64,000 bases of DNA from the NCBI RefSeq assembly GCF_001039355.2, contig NW_019775496.1, positions 296,382-360,381 of the forward strand. The letters run 5' to 3'. This stretch comes from Lingula anatina (taxonomy: Eukaryota > Brachiopoda > Lingulata > Lingulida > Lingulidae). The position numbers and the translations under genes were made by a program. Below, in pieces: positions 35,701-44,746 of this stretch (position 1 is its first letter; the number at the start of each line of letters is the position of its first letter). The notes under the pieces were generated by a model. The model made no database searches. It saw only the letters and a program-made list of their open reading frames with translations, and was not told where the DNA came from.

Positions 35701-38700
35701 TGGATATTCACCAAATCCATAGTATTTTCCGCGTTGCATAGCCAGAACCTTTGCCATTTCTGGTAAATATCTTCTTTGTCAAAGCTTATAATGCACTCAT
35801 TCAGATGTGCACTAGCACATCGTTTCACACTCTCAGCTACATGTAAGCCATAGTTATCTTTCACTTCCTGGAATAATTCTTGGTTGAAACAGGAAAAGTC
35901 AGGAGCATCTAGCTGAAAGAAATTCTCATTTACCTCATTTCTACTCAGCTCTAGATGTAATGATTGAAACTTTTCTTTCAGTTTGCTGTGTGTTGCACCC
36001 CTGGATATTGTTATGGCATGAAACTATTTAATTGCTACAACAGCAGCAACTATTCTGATATATTCCAATGCCAGAGCATCTCTTACAAGACAAGCTAGAT
36101 GCCATCATTGTCTAGCTATTTATTCAGTAATACAGTATAGATACCCTAAAAAGATAATGAAATCATGAGAACTCTAAAAAGAAAAATGTCATCAAAACTA
36201 TGAATAATGAATGGCCATGATGATGTTATTGATATAAGGTGTCAATGCCGCCATGATTTTAAGTATTTAGCAATCTTTCAAATAAACTTTTTTCACAAAT
36301 TTCTTAAAAACCAAATAAAAAACCCATCTATTTGGCTTTGGTGAGTTTGCAATAACTTGTCAGGCCTATATAACTTTCATTCATGTTGTAGGAAGACGGT
36401 CCCGAAACAGTAGAAAATCTTGAAAATCGCAATAAAATGCTAAAAATCGCGTAATTATAAAACGCAAGTAGCAGCTGAGTTATCAATGATCTTTCAAAAA
36501 GAACATTTGAAATATTGTTTTTAGGTGTGTAAGAAACTTTTTAGCTGGTTTTGACATATTTTTGGAATTATGGACCCCCCCCCCCCCACACACACACACA
36601 AAAGGAAGCTAGTCTAGAAGAAAGCCTAGTTTGAACACTGACCCAAAAAGCCATTTGCTGTTTTACAATTTTTTGTTGCAGATTTGTAGGAATTTGCTGC
36701 AAACCCAATGACCCAAACTAATATTGCTGCAATTAATATTTCTGCAAACTTTTATGTTTGCTAAGGGTGATCACCCTGTTTGATGTCCTATTAAGAATTA
36801 CTGACCCTAAATGTGCTTTGTCTCAGATATTGGTTATCTTGCTGAACTGGATACATGGAAGATCATGTGCAACGGGACATTTTTCATTCCCACTGGATAA
36901 CCTGTCATTTCAACAATACATGCCAAATTTAGGTGAGAAATAGTTTAATCTTTAAAAAAATCTTGCTGTTGAGAGTACAAGATCTACGCTAGAAACATGT
37001 ATAAGGTATTTTATACTTTACCTTTTGTTCTCATAGGCAATTAATATGCTTTTTAAGATCTGTTCCCAGATTTACCGGACAGAAATATTTTAATATTAAA
37101 ATATATAAAATAAGATGTTTATGAATTACAAACAATTTGCAATGCTTTGCCGTGGCGGGTTTAATCACTTTGAATCCTTCGCTAGCAAATATAGTATATC
37201 CAGGAAGCAATATATTTGCCATTCTAGCTGTTAAATCAAGCAAATTCATTGGGAATAAAAATGTATTTTAAAAATATTGGTATATGTTTTCACGTTGAGC
37301 TACGACTGATGTGCACATTTTAGAATATTCACCGCAATTATCAAATGTTTCACTCTGCTTCTTCATCTTCAGGCCCACAGGACAACATTACAACTTACGA
37401 TTTAGTTGCTGTTGTTGAACACAGCGGCACACCAAAAAGTATGTTATTTACCGTACATTCAGTTATAGTTAACATGCATGCTTTTTTAAACCCAAAAGAT
37501 TCATTCGTATATTTTTATTTTACAATCATTAAACACTCATTTTAAATTTGTCATGTCCCATTCCAAAACCGTTATGCACCAGTCGCGGAATTAGAGGGGG
37601 GAGATGGGGGTCCTGAACCCCCCTTCGGTTTCTGAAAAAAAAAACACACTAATATTCCCCACTTGGAATTAGAATTTTGACTAGCTGAATCCTAATTCTA
37701 AACCGTACCAAATGGCACCGTTCACCCTGTAAAATACCAACATTTTTGGGGCACTTCATCGGGCCTCGAACCCGATGCCAACCTTTTTTTTTTTTTTGGG
37801 GGGGGGGGGAGTTTGGCTTTGCATCGTAATAGTAATAGTAATTATAATATCAAAAATATATTTTAATAACTAAAGGATATTGTGTTTTTTATCACTATTT
37901 TTCTTCTTCCATCACTTGATTTCCAAAATACCTATAATTTTAGTAGTGCTATAATATCATTAAGGTGGACATTACAAAGCTTACGGAAAAAGACATGATG
38001 AATGGTATTGTTTCGATGATGACTCAGTAGAACAAGTGGAGCAGGGCCGTGTAGAAACAAGTCATCCATATATTTTGTTTTACAGGTAAGATCAGTAACT
38101 AACAACTCTGCTTGTGTGTCACTTGAAATTTATGCATTGATATAGACTGCTCATGAGGACCGTCACTGTACTAAAAAGCATTAAATTAATTTTTAGTCAG
38201 TTTTACTTGAATGTGCCTGTTTTAGTTAAAATGGAGCAGTGGGTATTGATTCTTTTCTGTTAATCAAGCTATCAATCAACTATTTGGCTATTCTGCAAGA
38301 AAAATCACAATAACAAAGAAATCTTTAAATTTTGACGATCTAAATGATTAATTCTATTCATCCATTTTCAAATGTCCAAAGTATATAACCATCAAAAAAA
38401 TCTTTCAAGACATTTCTTTAAAAGACTCCCTGTTTTTAAATTGTTTCTTTTGATAAACTCTTATTAAAAAAATATAGTGTACATGTAATTTGTTTTTAAA
38501 TTATCTATTATACTATACTAATCATGCCACTTAAAACATCTTTTGCAGGAAGGTACTTCCAAGTCAAGTAAAACTATGTACTTTTAATTGCAGGAAGGTA
38601 CTTCCAAGTCAAGTATGTACTTTTAATTTTTAATTGGATAGCTTTTGTTAAAAAACATAAATTTCTATTTAATCAACCCTTTGACTGTTTAAATAACTTG

Positions 38701-41700
38701 ATGTCCTGAGGTATTGTATTGTTATTGAACATCTAGGTTGTCCTCTTTAAGCTATCCATGTTGCCTTGGCACCAGTGACTCGAATGCATGTATGATCATT
38801 ATCATTGTACATGTAGGTGTACATTTCCAAAGAGTGGCTATTCAAACAAAAGATGTTTGTTGATCCGGGACCCATAGACAATGCAGCTGTCCTCTGCGAA
38901 CACGGAAGTAAGAATTAATACACAGTTATATTCTTTCAAGGCATACAATAGACGTTATCTGTTTGTATAGCAAAAATCAATATTTCTGAAAACTTCAACA
39001 AATTTTCCTATAGATTTAACACTGAAGTCTTAATTTACCTCTTCATAACCATCATAAAAGTTAAGAACTGTTTTTTATTCTTTATTTGTAACTTCTAGCT
39101 GTTGTGGTGAAAATATGTGTAGTCTCTGTCTCCATAAGGATAGTTACTCATTCTGCAGTAAAATAACTCAAAGATAGCATGAATGTGTCTTATGCCTTAT
39201 AATTTGGAGAATTGCTTTGGATGTAGTTTACCTTGGTGATTAATGCAAGTGTTGCAGTTCCCAGAAAATGTATTTTAGCACTAGATGTATATAGGTTTAT
39301 AAAATGCAAGGTCAAATATTATTTGAACTCTGTCAATTAACTAAGTTTCCGAGGTTGGATTTGATATTGCTAAGTTAACTAATTTTGCCTTTGGTGAACA
39401 TTTCTTTACTGTTTAGACTTGAGAAATGAGGTTGCCGGAAATCCTGATAATTTTCTCAAAGAATTGTCTTATGAGGAGTTTAATGAATACTTCAAAAGGT
39501 AGGCTGTGTGTGTCAGTTGGTAGCTACATGTAGCTGTACATTAAGATACATTTAATTTAAGGCTCATTTTGTAATGAAATTTTGCCCCAGTTCTTGTTAA
39601 TTGGTGCTGGGAAACATTTCCCAGAAATCCTTAGACATGCAGCTATTATACCAAGTGACTGTACAAATGCCACACTTTTTACGAAATTTAACCTCCATCA
39701 CCACAATAAATGTTTTTTGCTACAAAGTTGTTTGCATGCTAGCTGTACATGTTTGGAAATTACAGTTTGAGGAACAAAAAGGGACTATACAGTCAAAAGG
39801 GTATAAAATGTGCTGATATCAAAAAAAACTTTGGTTTTGGGGGGAAAATGACACAGTGAAGAACTTGATGGTTAAAAAATTGTACTCAGTAGATATATCT
39901 TTTCTGCTACATGTTTATTGTATATAATTTTCTCAAGAGGAAAAGTCATAAAATTTGATATGACAGTGTGATTAATGATTGCAGATCATATTAACTTGAC
40001 ATTTAGGTATGATGGTTCGCCCCCTTTAAAGGTGGAATATTGCAACTCATGTTCCAAAGAAATGGAAAACAAAAAATCAGAAATTTCAAGATTTCAAGAG
40101 GTAAATATTTTTCTAGCTGCACTTGGGAATCAAAAAAAAAAAAAAAAAAAAAACACTTTTCTATGGAGCAAGTCCAATATGGACCTTGCATATAATTATC
40201 TTGTTTCGTCATATAGCATGCCTGTAGCCAGCAAATTCAAAAGGGGGGTTCTTTTTCTGAAAAAGTGGACCTTTTACAATGAAACTTATGTGTACCTAGA
40301 AAAAATTTTACCCAAAATGGACCTTTTCCTGACAAAAGGGGCAGTTCTCTTGAACCCGAGCCCCCAAAACCCCCTGGCTATGGGCCTTTATAGGCCTATC
40401 TACCTGTACATATTCTGTAACTTTACTGTAAAATTAAGAAGAATGTTTAAATTATTTTCATGGCATTTTTGATGAGGCAATGCCTATGCTGTATATTTAC
40501 AGAAATGTGTAAGCTTTCTCTCCAGGTACAACAACTTTTAATTTTTTTGCAGCTACAAGTCTTATTTTCTAGAAGTCCAACCAACAATCAATTAGCATTG
40601 TCTCGTAGATGGTACGACAAGTGGCTGAAATATGTAAATGGACAAGCAGGCAAGACATTTCATATATATATATATATATGTATTCCAATGATGAATCTAT
40701 AGCTCTTGCAGCATTTGGTTTTTAAGTTCAGTGAATCAAATGCTTTATTGTTTCAATGATGTAATTTACGGTACATATGTATACAGGTGCCAATTATTAT
40801 CATTTATCATACAGAATACCCAGGTGAGATAGACAATTCACGCATATGTGACTCAGATGACAAGAGATGTGTGGCTAAATATGATCCTTCAGGTAAAATG
40901 TATATGAAGGTGTCAGTTGAAATGTGGAAGTTTCTGCATGACAAGTACAGAGGCGGCCCTGAAGTGCATGTGATCCAACCAAGTGGAGAACCTCAAAGAG
41001 GCTACCGAGAACAAAGGTAACATTTTGCAACCTGCTTCATAATGATCTATTTATTTTTGTGACTAAACTGATCAGTAAAATCAGAATTTCGGGTATAAAC
41101 TGCTACATGTAGGTTGTAAAGGTGTTTCATTGAGCAAAACTATATTTGATAATGTAAAGAAATATTAATTAATTAGCTATGCATGGCATGAGCACTCCCC
41201 CTCTCTTGTGTATCCACATTCATTTACCCCTTCCAGATTTCCAAATTATTCATTGCAAGCAATGTCATCAAGCCAGCCTGAAGATGGAAATCACAGTTTA
41301 GAGGTGGATATGTTTCAAATGTTTTTTTTTATTTTATCATGTTTAATTTAAATTTCACATACACTTCCCTCATTATGTAAGATTACATGTAGTTTCAGAC
41401 AGAATATTTACCAAAGAGTAGACATTAAATTCAGTTTTAAACATGATGAAGTCATGCTTGTTTCTTGTAGCAGGGAATTTTTTCTTTCGTTTTAATATAT
41501 TGTAATCAGTGATAGTGATTGATCCATTTTTATACTGGGTAGTGAATTATTCTGTTAAATAATTTTAGTTAAATAAAACAGAACCTGCACTAGAAGCAGA
41601 TGGTCGCTGTCATGTTTCAAACCAGTGGTATGACAATACAGACTACACTAAGAACAAAGGTATGTTTCATGCACACACATGTGTAGGTATACACACTCAG

Positions 41701-43987
41701 TTTCTCTTTTGTATAATTTTACTGACGATATATTTCACATCCCAAGTTGCACCAGAAATTGTAAGATCACACACCACACCTTTTCATGTTTTTTTTGTAT
41801 TATGTTCTGCAGATTTTTTATAACATAAGCAGCAGGATTTGCCATCAATCTTCTTCATGTTAATACCCACATGGATTGTGGTTATGTATATAGTCATTAC
41901 CATTAAATAAAACTCCTGTTTTGCAGAATATCCTGATGATCTCAGCCTTCCCACCAATACCCAAAGTGACTCAATGTCTTATGGCAGAAAAGCACTCAAT
42001 TACTTCAAGACCAAGTACGGAACTTTCAGCGCATGGACTTCTCAACCTGAGCCAGGAACTCGCAGAGAGTTAATGATGCAGCAAGTTTTGTTTACTTTTT
42101 TTTATGTACGGTGAAGGGATATTATAAAACCATGGCCAGTAACAAGAGAGCATACTCCTACACCCAACATTCATTGTAAATTGCCTTTTTTCCTGCAAAC
42201 ATATTTTGTTTATTTGAAAGTGGCTTGATTGATTTTTTTCCTTCAGCACAGAGACACATGATGATGGAACACACGTGACAAGTGAAGACTCATTAAAAGA
42301 AATCTGTGTTAGCATACATGAGGTTGGTGTCTTACTACAGATTTAACAAGTCACACAAAGCAAATGACTCACTCAATTGTCCCTTGTGTAACCATGTTAT
42401 GAATAATGGCATATGTGCACTTTTTTTGACTACCTACATGTATAAACAAATAATGATTTTAAGGTTTATGTACATGGCGGTACATTCATTAACTACTGTA
42501 CCATTATAATTCACCTTTGCATTATTAGTAAGATAAAAATACTTAAATTTTGGATTTTTTTTATTTATAAAAAACACTATGTAGCAATTTACCCATGTTT
42601 AACACATAACACAAAAACCTGCAAATGTGCGTGCATTTTGGCTGCAGAACTTGCAATATGCGCTGAAGCCTTTTCTTTCAATAGGCAGCCTCTCCCACCT
42701 CATGTTGCATCATCCACACAGTGAGCAGGCCAGCAATTTCAAAAGGGGACATCTTTTTCTGAAGAAGCCAACCTTTTACCACAAAACATTTGTATACCTA
42801 AATAAAATTTTACCCAGAGTGGACCTTTTTTTCGACAAAAGAGGCAGTTTCTTCAACCCCCTAGCCCAACTCTCTGGACCTGCTCAAAGATGCCTTTTAA
42901 GTCAAAGTTTGCCACAAAACATGGCCAAACTTTTATGCATCTTTAAGAAGATGGGGTTCTTGACAGGGCAAGACATTCCAGAAATAAGAAGGGTAGCTCT
43001 GTGTTACTCCTAAACATGCCTTATTTAATTTGAAACAGGATACGTTCTTAAATTTTCATAATTCCATATCTACTTTGCAGGAATTTCAACAACTTGGAAA
43101 AGAAGCAAATGAGAGCGATTTTGTTTATTGTATCAATAAGGAATGGTGGAAACAGTTTGAAGCATATACTGTGGGGAATGATGGTAAGCTCACTTTATTT
43201 TGCAGTATGCCATTAATCCCTGCATGCAACTCACTTCAAAATAAATGAACTTGTAAAGAAGGAAAAACTCAATTTGTTGTGTCATTAAAACATGTAAAAG
43301 TACATTTTAGTCCATTGTATCTGTAAATCACTATTAAAAACGTTTTGTGATAATAAACAAGGCATGTTTTGCTACACATTGGGCATCCATTTTGAGAGTG
43401 AGAAATCTCTTGGGTAAAATTTTTATCCACAGAAATGAGTTTTACTTCAGTCGCAGAACCACAGTTTAGTTATTCTTACTTTTACTGTTTGATATCCTTT
43501 GGCAGGTACAGAGAAACCAGGCATGATAGATAACAAATTTATTGCACGTCAAGTGCATGAAGCAACCCACATTGATGGTGCACTGAGAATTACTGGTAAA
43601 CAATGGATCCTGCTCAGCAAAAACTTCGGATCGGAACAACAAGAGCCCGTAATAATAAGGTGTGGGGAAATATCACCATATACACCAGAAAGAAAATTGC
43701 ATAGTCACTGCTTTATTTTATTATAGATAAAATAAATGTGATATTATTAAATTAATTATAAATTATATCATAATGAAATGTAAATAAGCTAAAAGAATGC
43801 ATGTACATACATAAAGCGAGTTCTTTTTAAAAATTCCACCAGTTCATGTGGACAAGGTGTAAATGCATATTTTGATGCCACCTTATATTAGGCATGCATC
43901 ATTTTCTGCAGAATTAGATCACAAGAAGGGGATATGGATGTGGACAGTGAGGACCAACCTCACCCAAGTGATGAGGCAGCCAGTTAA
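23781..43987 (+). CDS. ubiquitin-specific protease with four DUSP-like repeats, 25 exons
   Basis: Exons: 23781-23988, 24165-24243, 24748-24858, 25120-25195, 25408-25474, 27895-27983, 34484-34560, 34810-34878, 35059-35104, 36827-36932, 37373-37438, 37965-38085, 38549-38567, 38817-38907, 39417-39498, 40007-40100, 40553-40649, 40815-41016, 41237-41303, 41569-41659, 41927-42068, 42247-42322, 43081-43183, 43506-43659, 43912-43987; 2,409 nt, 802 aa, all phases agree. Residues 1-70 are a basic, lysine-rich tail. The protease domain (about 75-375) has the Cys box GLRNKGNTCFMNA (Cys84), KQQQDCQNFTRLLLQLL, the Cys pair near SCGC, the His box SGHYKAY (His334) and WYCFDDDSV. DUSP-like units start near residues 379 (VYISKEWL, DPGPIDN), 467, 590 (degenerate) and 692. 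It should remove ubiquitin from substrates. The core resembles USP16/45 (VVEHSG); the tail resembles USP20/33. No zinc-finger UBP domain is seen. Confidence 0.85.
24571..24596. repeat. (AAAT)n microsatellite in USP intron 2
   Basis: AATAAATAAATAAATAAATAAATAAA run between USP exons 2 and 3. Confidence 0.8.
26523..27150 (+). repeat. degenerate ~128-bp tandem array spanning the gap
   Basis: Related unit starts lie near 26523, 26774, 26908 and 27039, sharing (T/C)TGCTAT(C/A)TACCC(G/A)TAG, AGGAACATGAG and GTGTGGC(T/C)GTCCCT(G/A)GG. The spacing implies one more unit inside the N run. The array lies in USP intron 5 and matches the pair at 12498-12750. Confidence 0.5.
26597..26761. other. assembly gap (N run)
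   Basis: A run of about 165 N follows a T then G homopolymer and lies inside the tandem array. No exon is lost: the flanking USP exons at 25408-25474 and 27895-27983 join in phase. Confidence 0.9.
28377..28720. repeat. dispersed repeat, copy 2
   Basis: Counterpart of 11495-11840, in the same orientation, located in USP intron 6. Diverged and without coding sense. Confidence 0.5.
28874..28995. repeat. 61-bp tandem duplication
   Basis: TTTTTGCATGTT(G/C)CTAG through ATTATTCCGCT occurs twice head to tail with almost no differences, so it is a recent local duplication. Confidence 0.85.
29220..29881 (+). repeat. left terminal inverted repeat
   Basis: Reverse complement of 32014-32736. Inside are tandem sub-repeats of TTACAATAGAGTGTGTCAACAATAAAGACA type. 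Its inner part carries, on the minus strand, a copy of the last 65 codons of the second frame. Confidence 0.9.
29996..30445. repeat. ~148-bp minisatellite, three units, purine/pyrimidine mirror
   Basis: Units start at about 30001, 30151 and 30298 (GAGGGTGTTCTTGCTCCTCC). Each has a pyrimidine block (CCCCCTCCTCCTCC... CTTTCCTTCCTTCC) followed by a purine block (AAGATGAGGAGGAGGAGG). This gives long spurious open frames on both strands. It ends about 100 bp upstream of the ATPase start codon and lies inside the Polinton derivative. Confidence 0.85.
30499..30509 (+). promoter_or_regulatory. TATA box of the ATPase gene
   Basis: TATATAAATAG, a near-consensus TATA box, lies 37 bases before the ATG at 30546. 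The predicted start of transcription (about 30 bp downstream, near 30530) would give a very short leader within CCCTCCCTTCTCATTC. Confidence 0.65.
30546..31415 (+). CDS. C2H2 zinc finger-packaging ATPase (FtsK/HerA, Polinton type)
   Basis: 289 codons. Residues 4-24 form a C2H2 finger (CTECAKTFSRKDNLDRHVMS followed by VH). Walker A is GPTGSGKS (about residue 52), Walker B is NLIVFDDLF (about 124), and VSVILITQNLF is the conserved polar strand that follows. This is the A32-like genome-packaging ATPase of the Maverick/Polinton and large-DNA-virus lineage, which by family knowledge pumps DNA into capsids. The TATA box and ATG context suit a stand-alone gene. The frame ends at TAG 31413-31415, but the same frame continues open for 265 codons afterwards. 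The N-terminal finger is unusual for this ATPase family as far as I know and may confer specific DNA binding (inference). Confidence 0.85.
   Translation: MLKCTECAKTFSRKDNLDRHVMSVHQAKTQLNLQAGSECGPLISPFTAMVTGPTGSGKSVFVKRLIAHAQSMISPRPQRIIWCYDVWQHLYEVMLVESKGFITFHQGIPSNIQDDDFFDPNVNNLIVFDDLFAEAAVDSRIRDLFTKVSHHRNVSVILITQNLFPREKEARTISLNCHYLVLFKNPRDTLQVRTLAQQMYPGDVKDFLRVFKQATSPPHGYLFIDLKQDTPDDCRLRVGIFPEENNDDEYKSETVKYLQEEKHKAQPFTKITDKIEADQRKLWKRDDLT
31416..32210 (+). CDS. in-frame continuation: acidic, serine-rich C-terminal protein
   Basis: The reading frame of the ATPase resumes directly after its TAG and stays open to TAG 32208-32210. The first ATG is well inside, so this part is either the C-terminal half of the ATPase protein cut off by one nonsense codon, or a product made by readthrough. 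Visible features are a KRTRFKPYAVPSKRYNFRPK basic stretch, a long acidic Ser/Glu/Asp region (residues about 130-205 of this part) and a terminal block. I do not recognise the family. The last 65 codons lie inside the right TIR and so exist a second time, inverted, in the left TIR. Confidence 0.6.
   Translation, partial: DEKVDLNDELSLEKQSYWKRQKTQEGQFHNPMVAETVYMKTTPTQHSALPPPYRTVGSPQRLPTITSGVDSPMAGPKRKLFDKTPREPVHKRTRFKPYAVPSKRYNFRPKTKQTGKGTPLLQWYVSDSEYEESPLTYKGRSMPGSHRANPDSEYSADSDVSDSIELANTGESEQTEMSNTESEDSELESGATSNESATERDDSESENCKYGNKSLDPFIYNNNLIENDPICKALLHYYQKGEQHPPLTFHRRYAIPLKIPVQRK
32014..32736 (-). repeat. right terminal inverted repeat
   Basis: Matches 29220-29881 inverted, with one extra tandem copy of about 58 bp (ACTCAGAAATCCAAAAAT...TAAGCTATAAGGT) near the outer end, which accounts for the length difference between the two TIRs. 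Confidence 0.9.
33212..33646. mobile_element. CpG-rich foldback element
   Basis: Arm 33212-33296 (TCCGTATCTCGAAAGG...ACGGGCCAT) is matched by 33561-33646 in reverse complement with few mismatches. Between the arms lie more copies of GCACGTGCG and GGAATCGAGACAC. The DNA is far richer in CpG than its neighbours. No coding capacity. In USP intron 6. Confidence 0.65.
35410..35525. repeat. half copy of the 5.8-kb foldback family
   Basis: GGGGGAGTCAGATTTTCATTATGAAAT... ending ATGTTACACCGGT matches one arm of 5798-6350. It is preceded by a poly-G run. In USP intron 9. Confidence 0.65.
35565..36025 (-). pseudogene. frameshifted coding remnant, antisense in USP intron 9
   Basis: On the minus strand an open frame from 36025 to about 35705 (LEYS-like LHLELSRNEVNENFFQLDAP, then ELFQEVKDNYGLHVAESVKR) continues in another phase with YPVECPVFDQCENMDETPVH and QCGNTCGSKIEE. 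One frameshift near 35700-35720 joins the two. There is no start codon or splice context. It resembles repeated uncharacterised proteins found in many copies in marine invertebrates, so it is probably a transposon-borne gene fragment. Confidence 0.45.
37581..37672 (+). repeat. short dispersed repeat, copy 2
   Basis: Counterpart of 18558-18650, in USP intron 11. Confidence 0.55.
38543..38632 (+). repeat. 45-bp tandem duplication carrying a 19-nt microexon
   Basis: TTGCAGGAAGGTACTTCCAAGTCAA occurs at 38543 and again at 38588. Each copy has its own AG acceptor and GT donor around the same 19-nt microexon (38549-38567 and 38594-38612). Either one restores phase between the last protease-domain exon and the first DUSP exon. 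Confidence 0.8.
40131..40152. repeat. poly-A run
   Basis: About 22 A residues just after USP exon 16. Confidence 0.8.
40218..40390 (+). mobile_element. ~170-bp MITE-like repeat, copy 1
   Basis: It begins GCCTGTAGCCAGCAAATTC and ends CCCCCTGGCTATGGGCC, an imperfect terminal inverted repeat. The body reads GGGGGGTTCTTTTTCTGAAAAAGTGGACC... Two other copies are at 42727-42872 (+) and 63263-63440 (-). In USP intron 16. Confidence 0.7.
42727..42872 (+). mobile_element. ~170-bp MITE-like repeat, copy 2 (diverged)
   Basis: GCCAGCAATTTCAAAAGGGG through TTTACCCAGAGTGGACC matches the copies at 40218 and 63263 but with more substitutions. In the USP intron before exon 23. Confidence 0.6.
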
Positions 43988-44274
43988 GTTTAGGTACATG
44001 CCTTTTGTTTTATTCCTTCCTACAAATAGCAGCAGTTATTTGTGCATTAATCTTGGATTAAGATGGACGATGTAAAATGAAGTATTGATAGGACATTTTG
44101 TAAATAATATCTTGTTATCTTTTCAGGTTCTAGAAAGTAAAACAGAACTTATTTGTGGTAAAAATGTAAGCCCAAAACAGGACTAGATATAAGAGATGTG
44201 GTGGATATAGAGATTGTTGCTCAAGAATTGAAGGGGATTTCATCAAGGTCCCAGTGACTGACAACTTTTGTTCA

Positions 44275-44335
44275 AATAAAATGAAAACAGCTTTTTACAG
44301 AAAGATTTTTAATTTTTTGACTGTCTTGTAATAAA
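44275..44335 (+). terminator. candidate USP polyadenylation signals
   Basis: AATAAA hexamers at 44275-44280 and 44330-44335, about 290-350 bases after the USP stop codon, in the 760-bp gap between the two convergent genes. Confidence 0.4.
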
Positions 44336-44746
44336 GATGGATACTGGTGAATTTCATCAGTATTAGTAAAAGTAAAAAAAAAATCACAAATTACTATGAA
44401 AACAGGTTTATGGAGCATAATTTTCTCACCCCTTTTTCAAAAGTGATAAAGGAAAAATTGTTTAAATTTCCAGGAATTTCGAAAAATCTTTTTTGCTACA
44501 TTTAAGTCTTATTGCACTTATTTAGTGATTTTCACAGATGGTGTTCCAAATGATACAATATAACCTGATTCAAGTCCAAATACAAACTGTCTCACAATCT
44601 AGTACTTAATTGCTTCTTGTACCTAATAAAATTATGAAAATATAAAAGTATATATTTAATCAATCAACAAAGTATTTTGTAATATATTGCATATAGCATT
44701 TCATCATCAGAGTATCTTTAAGTCAGTGTTTTAGCCTAGGGTAGCA

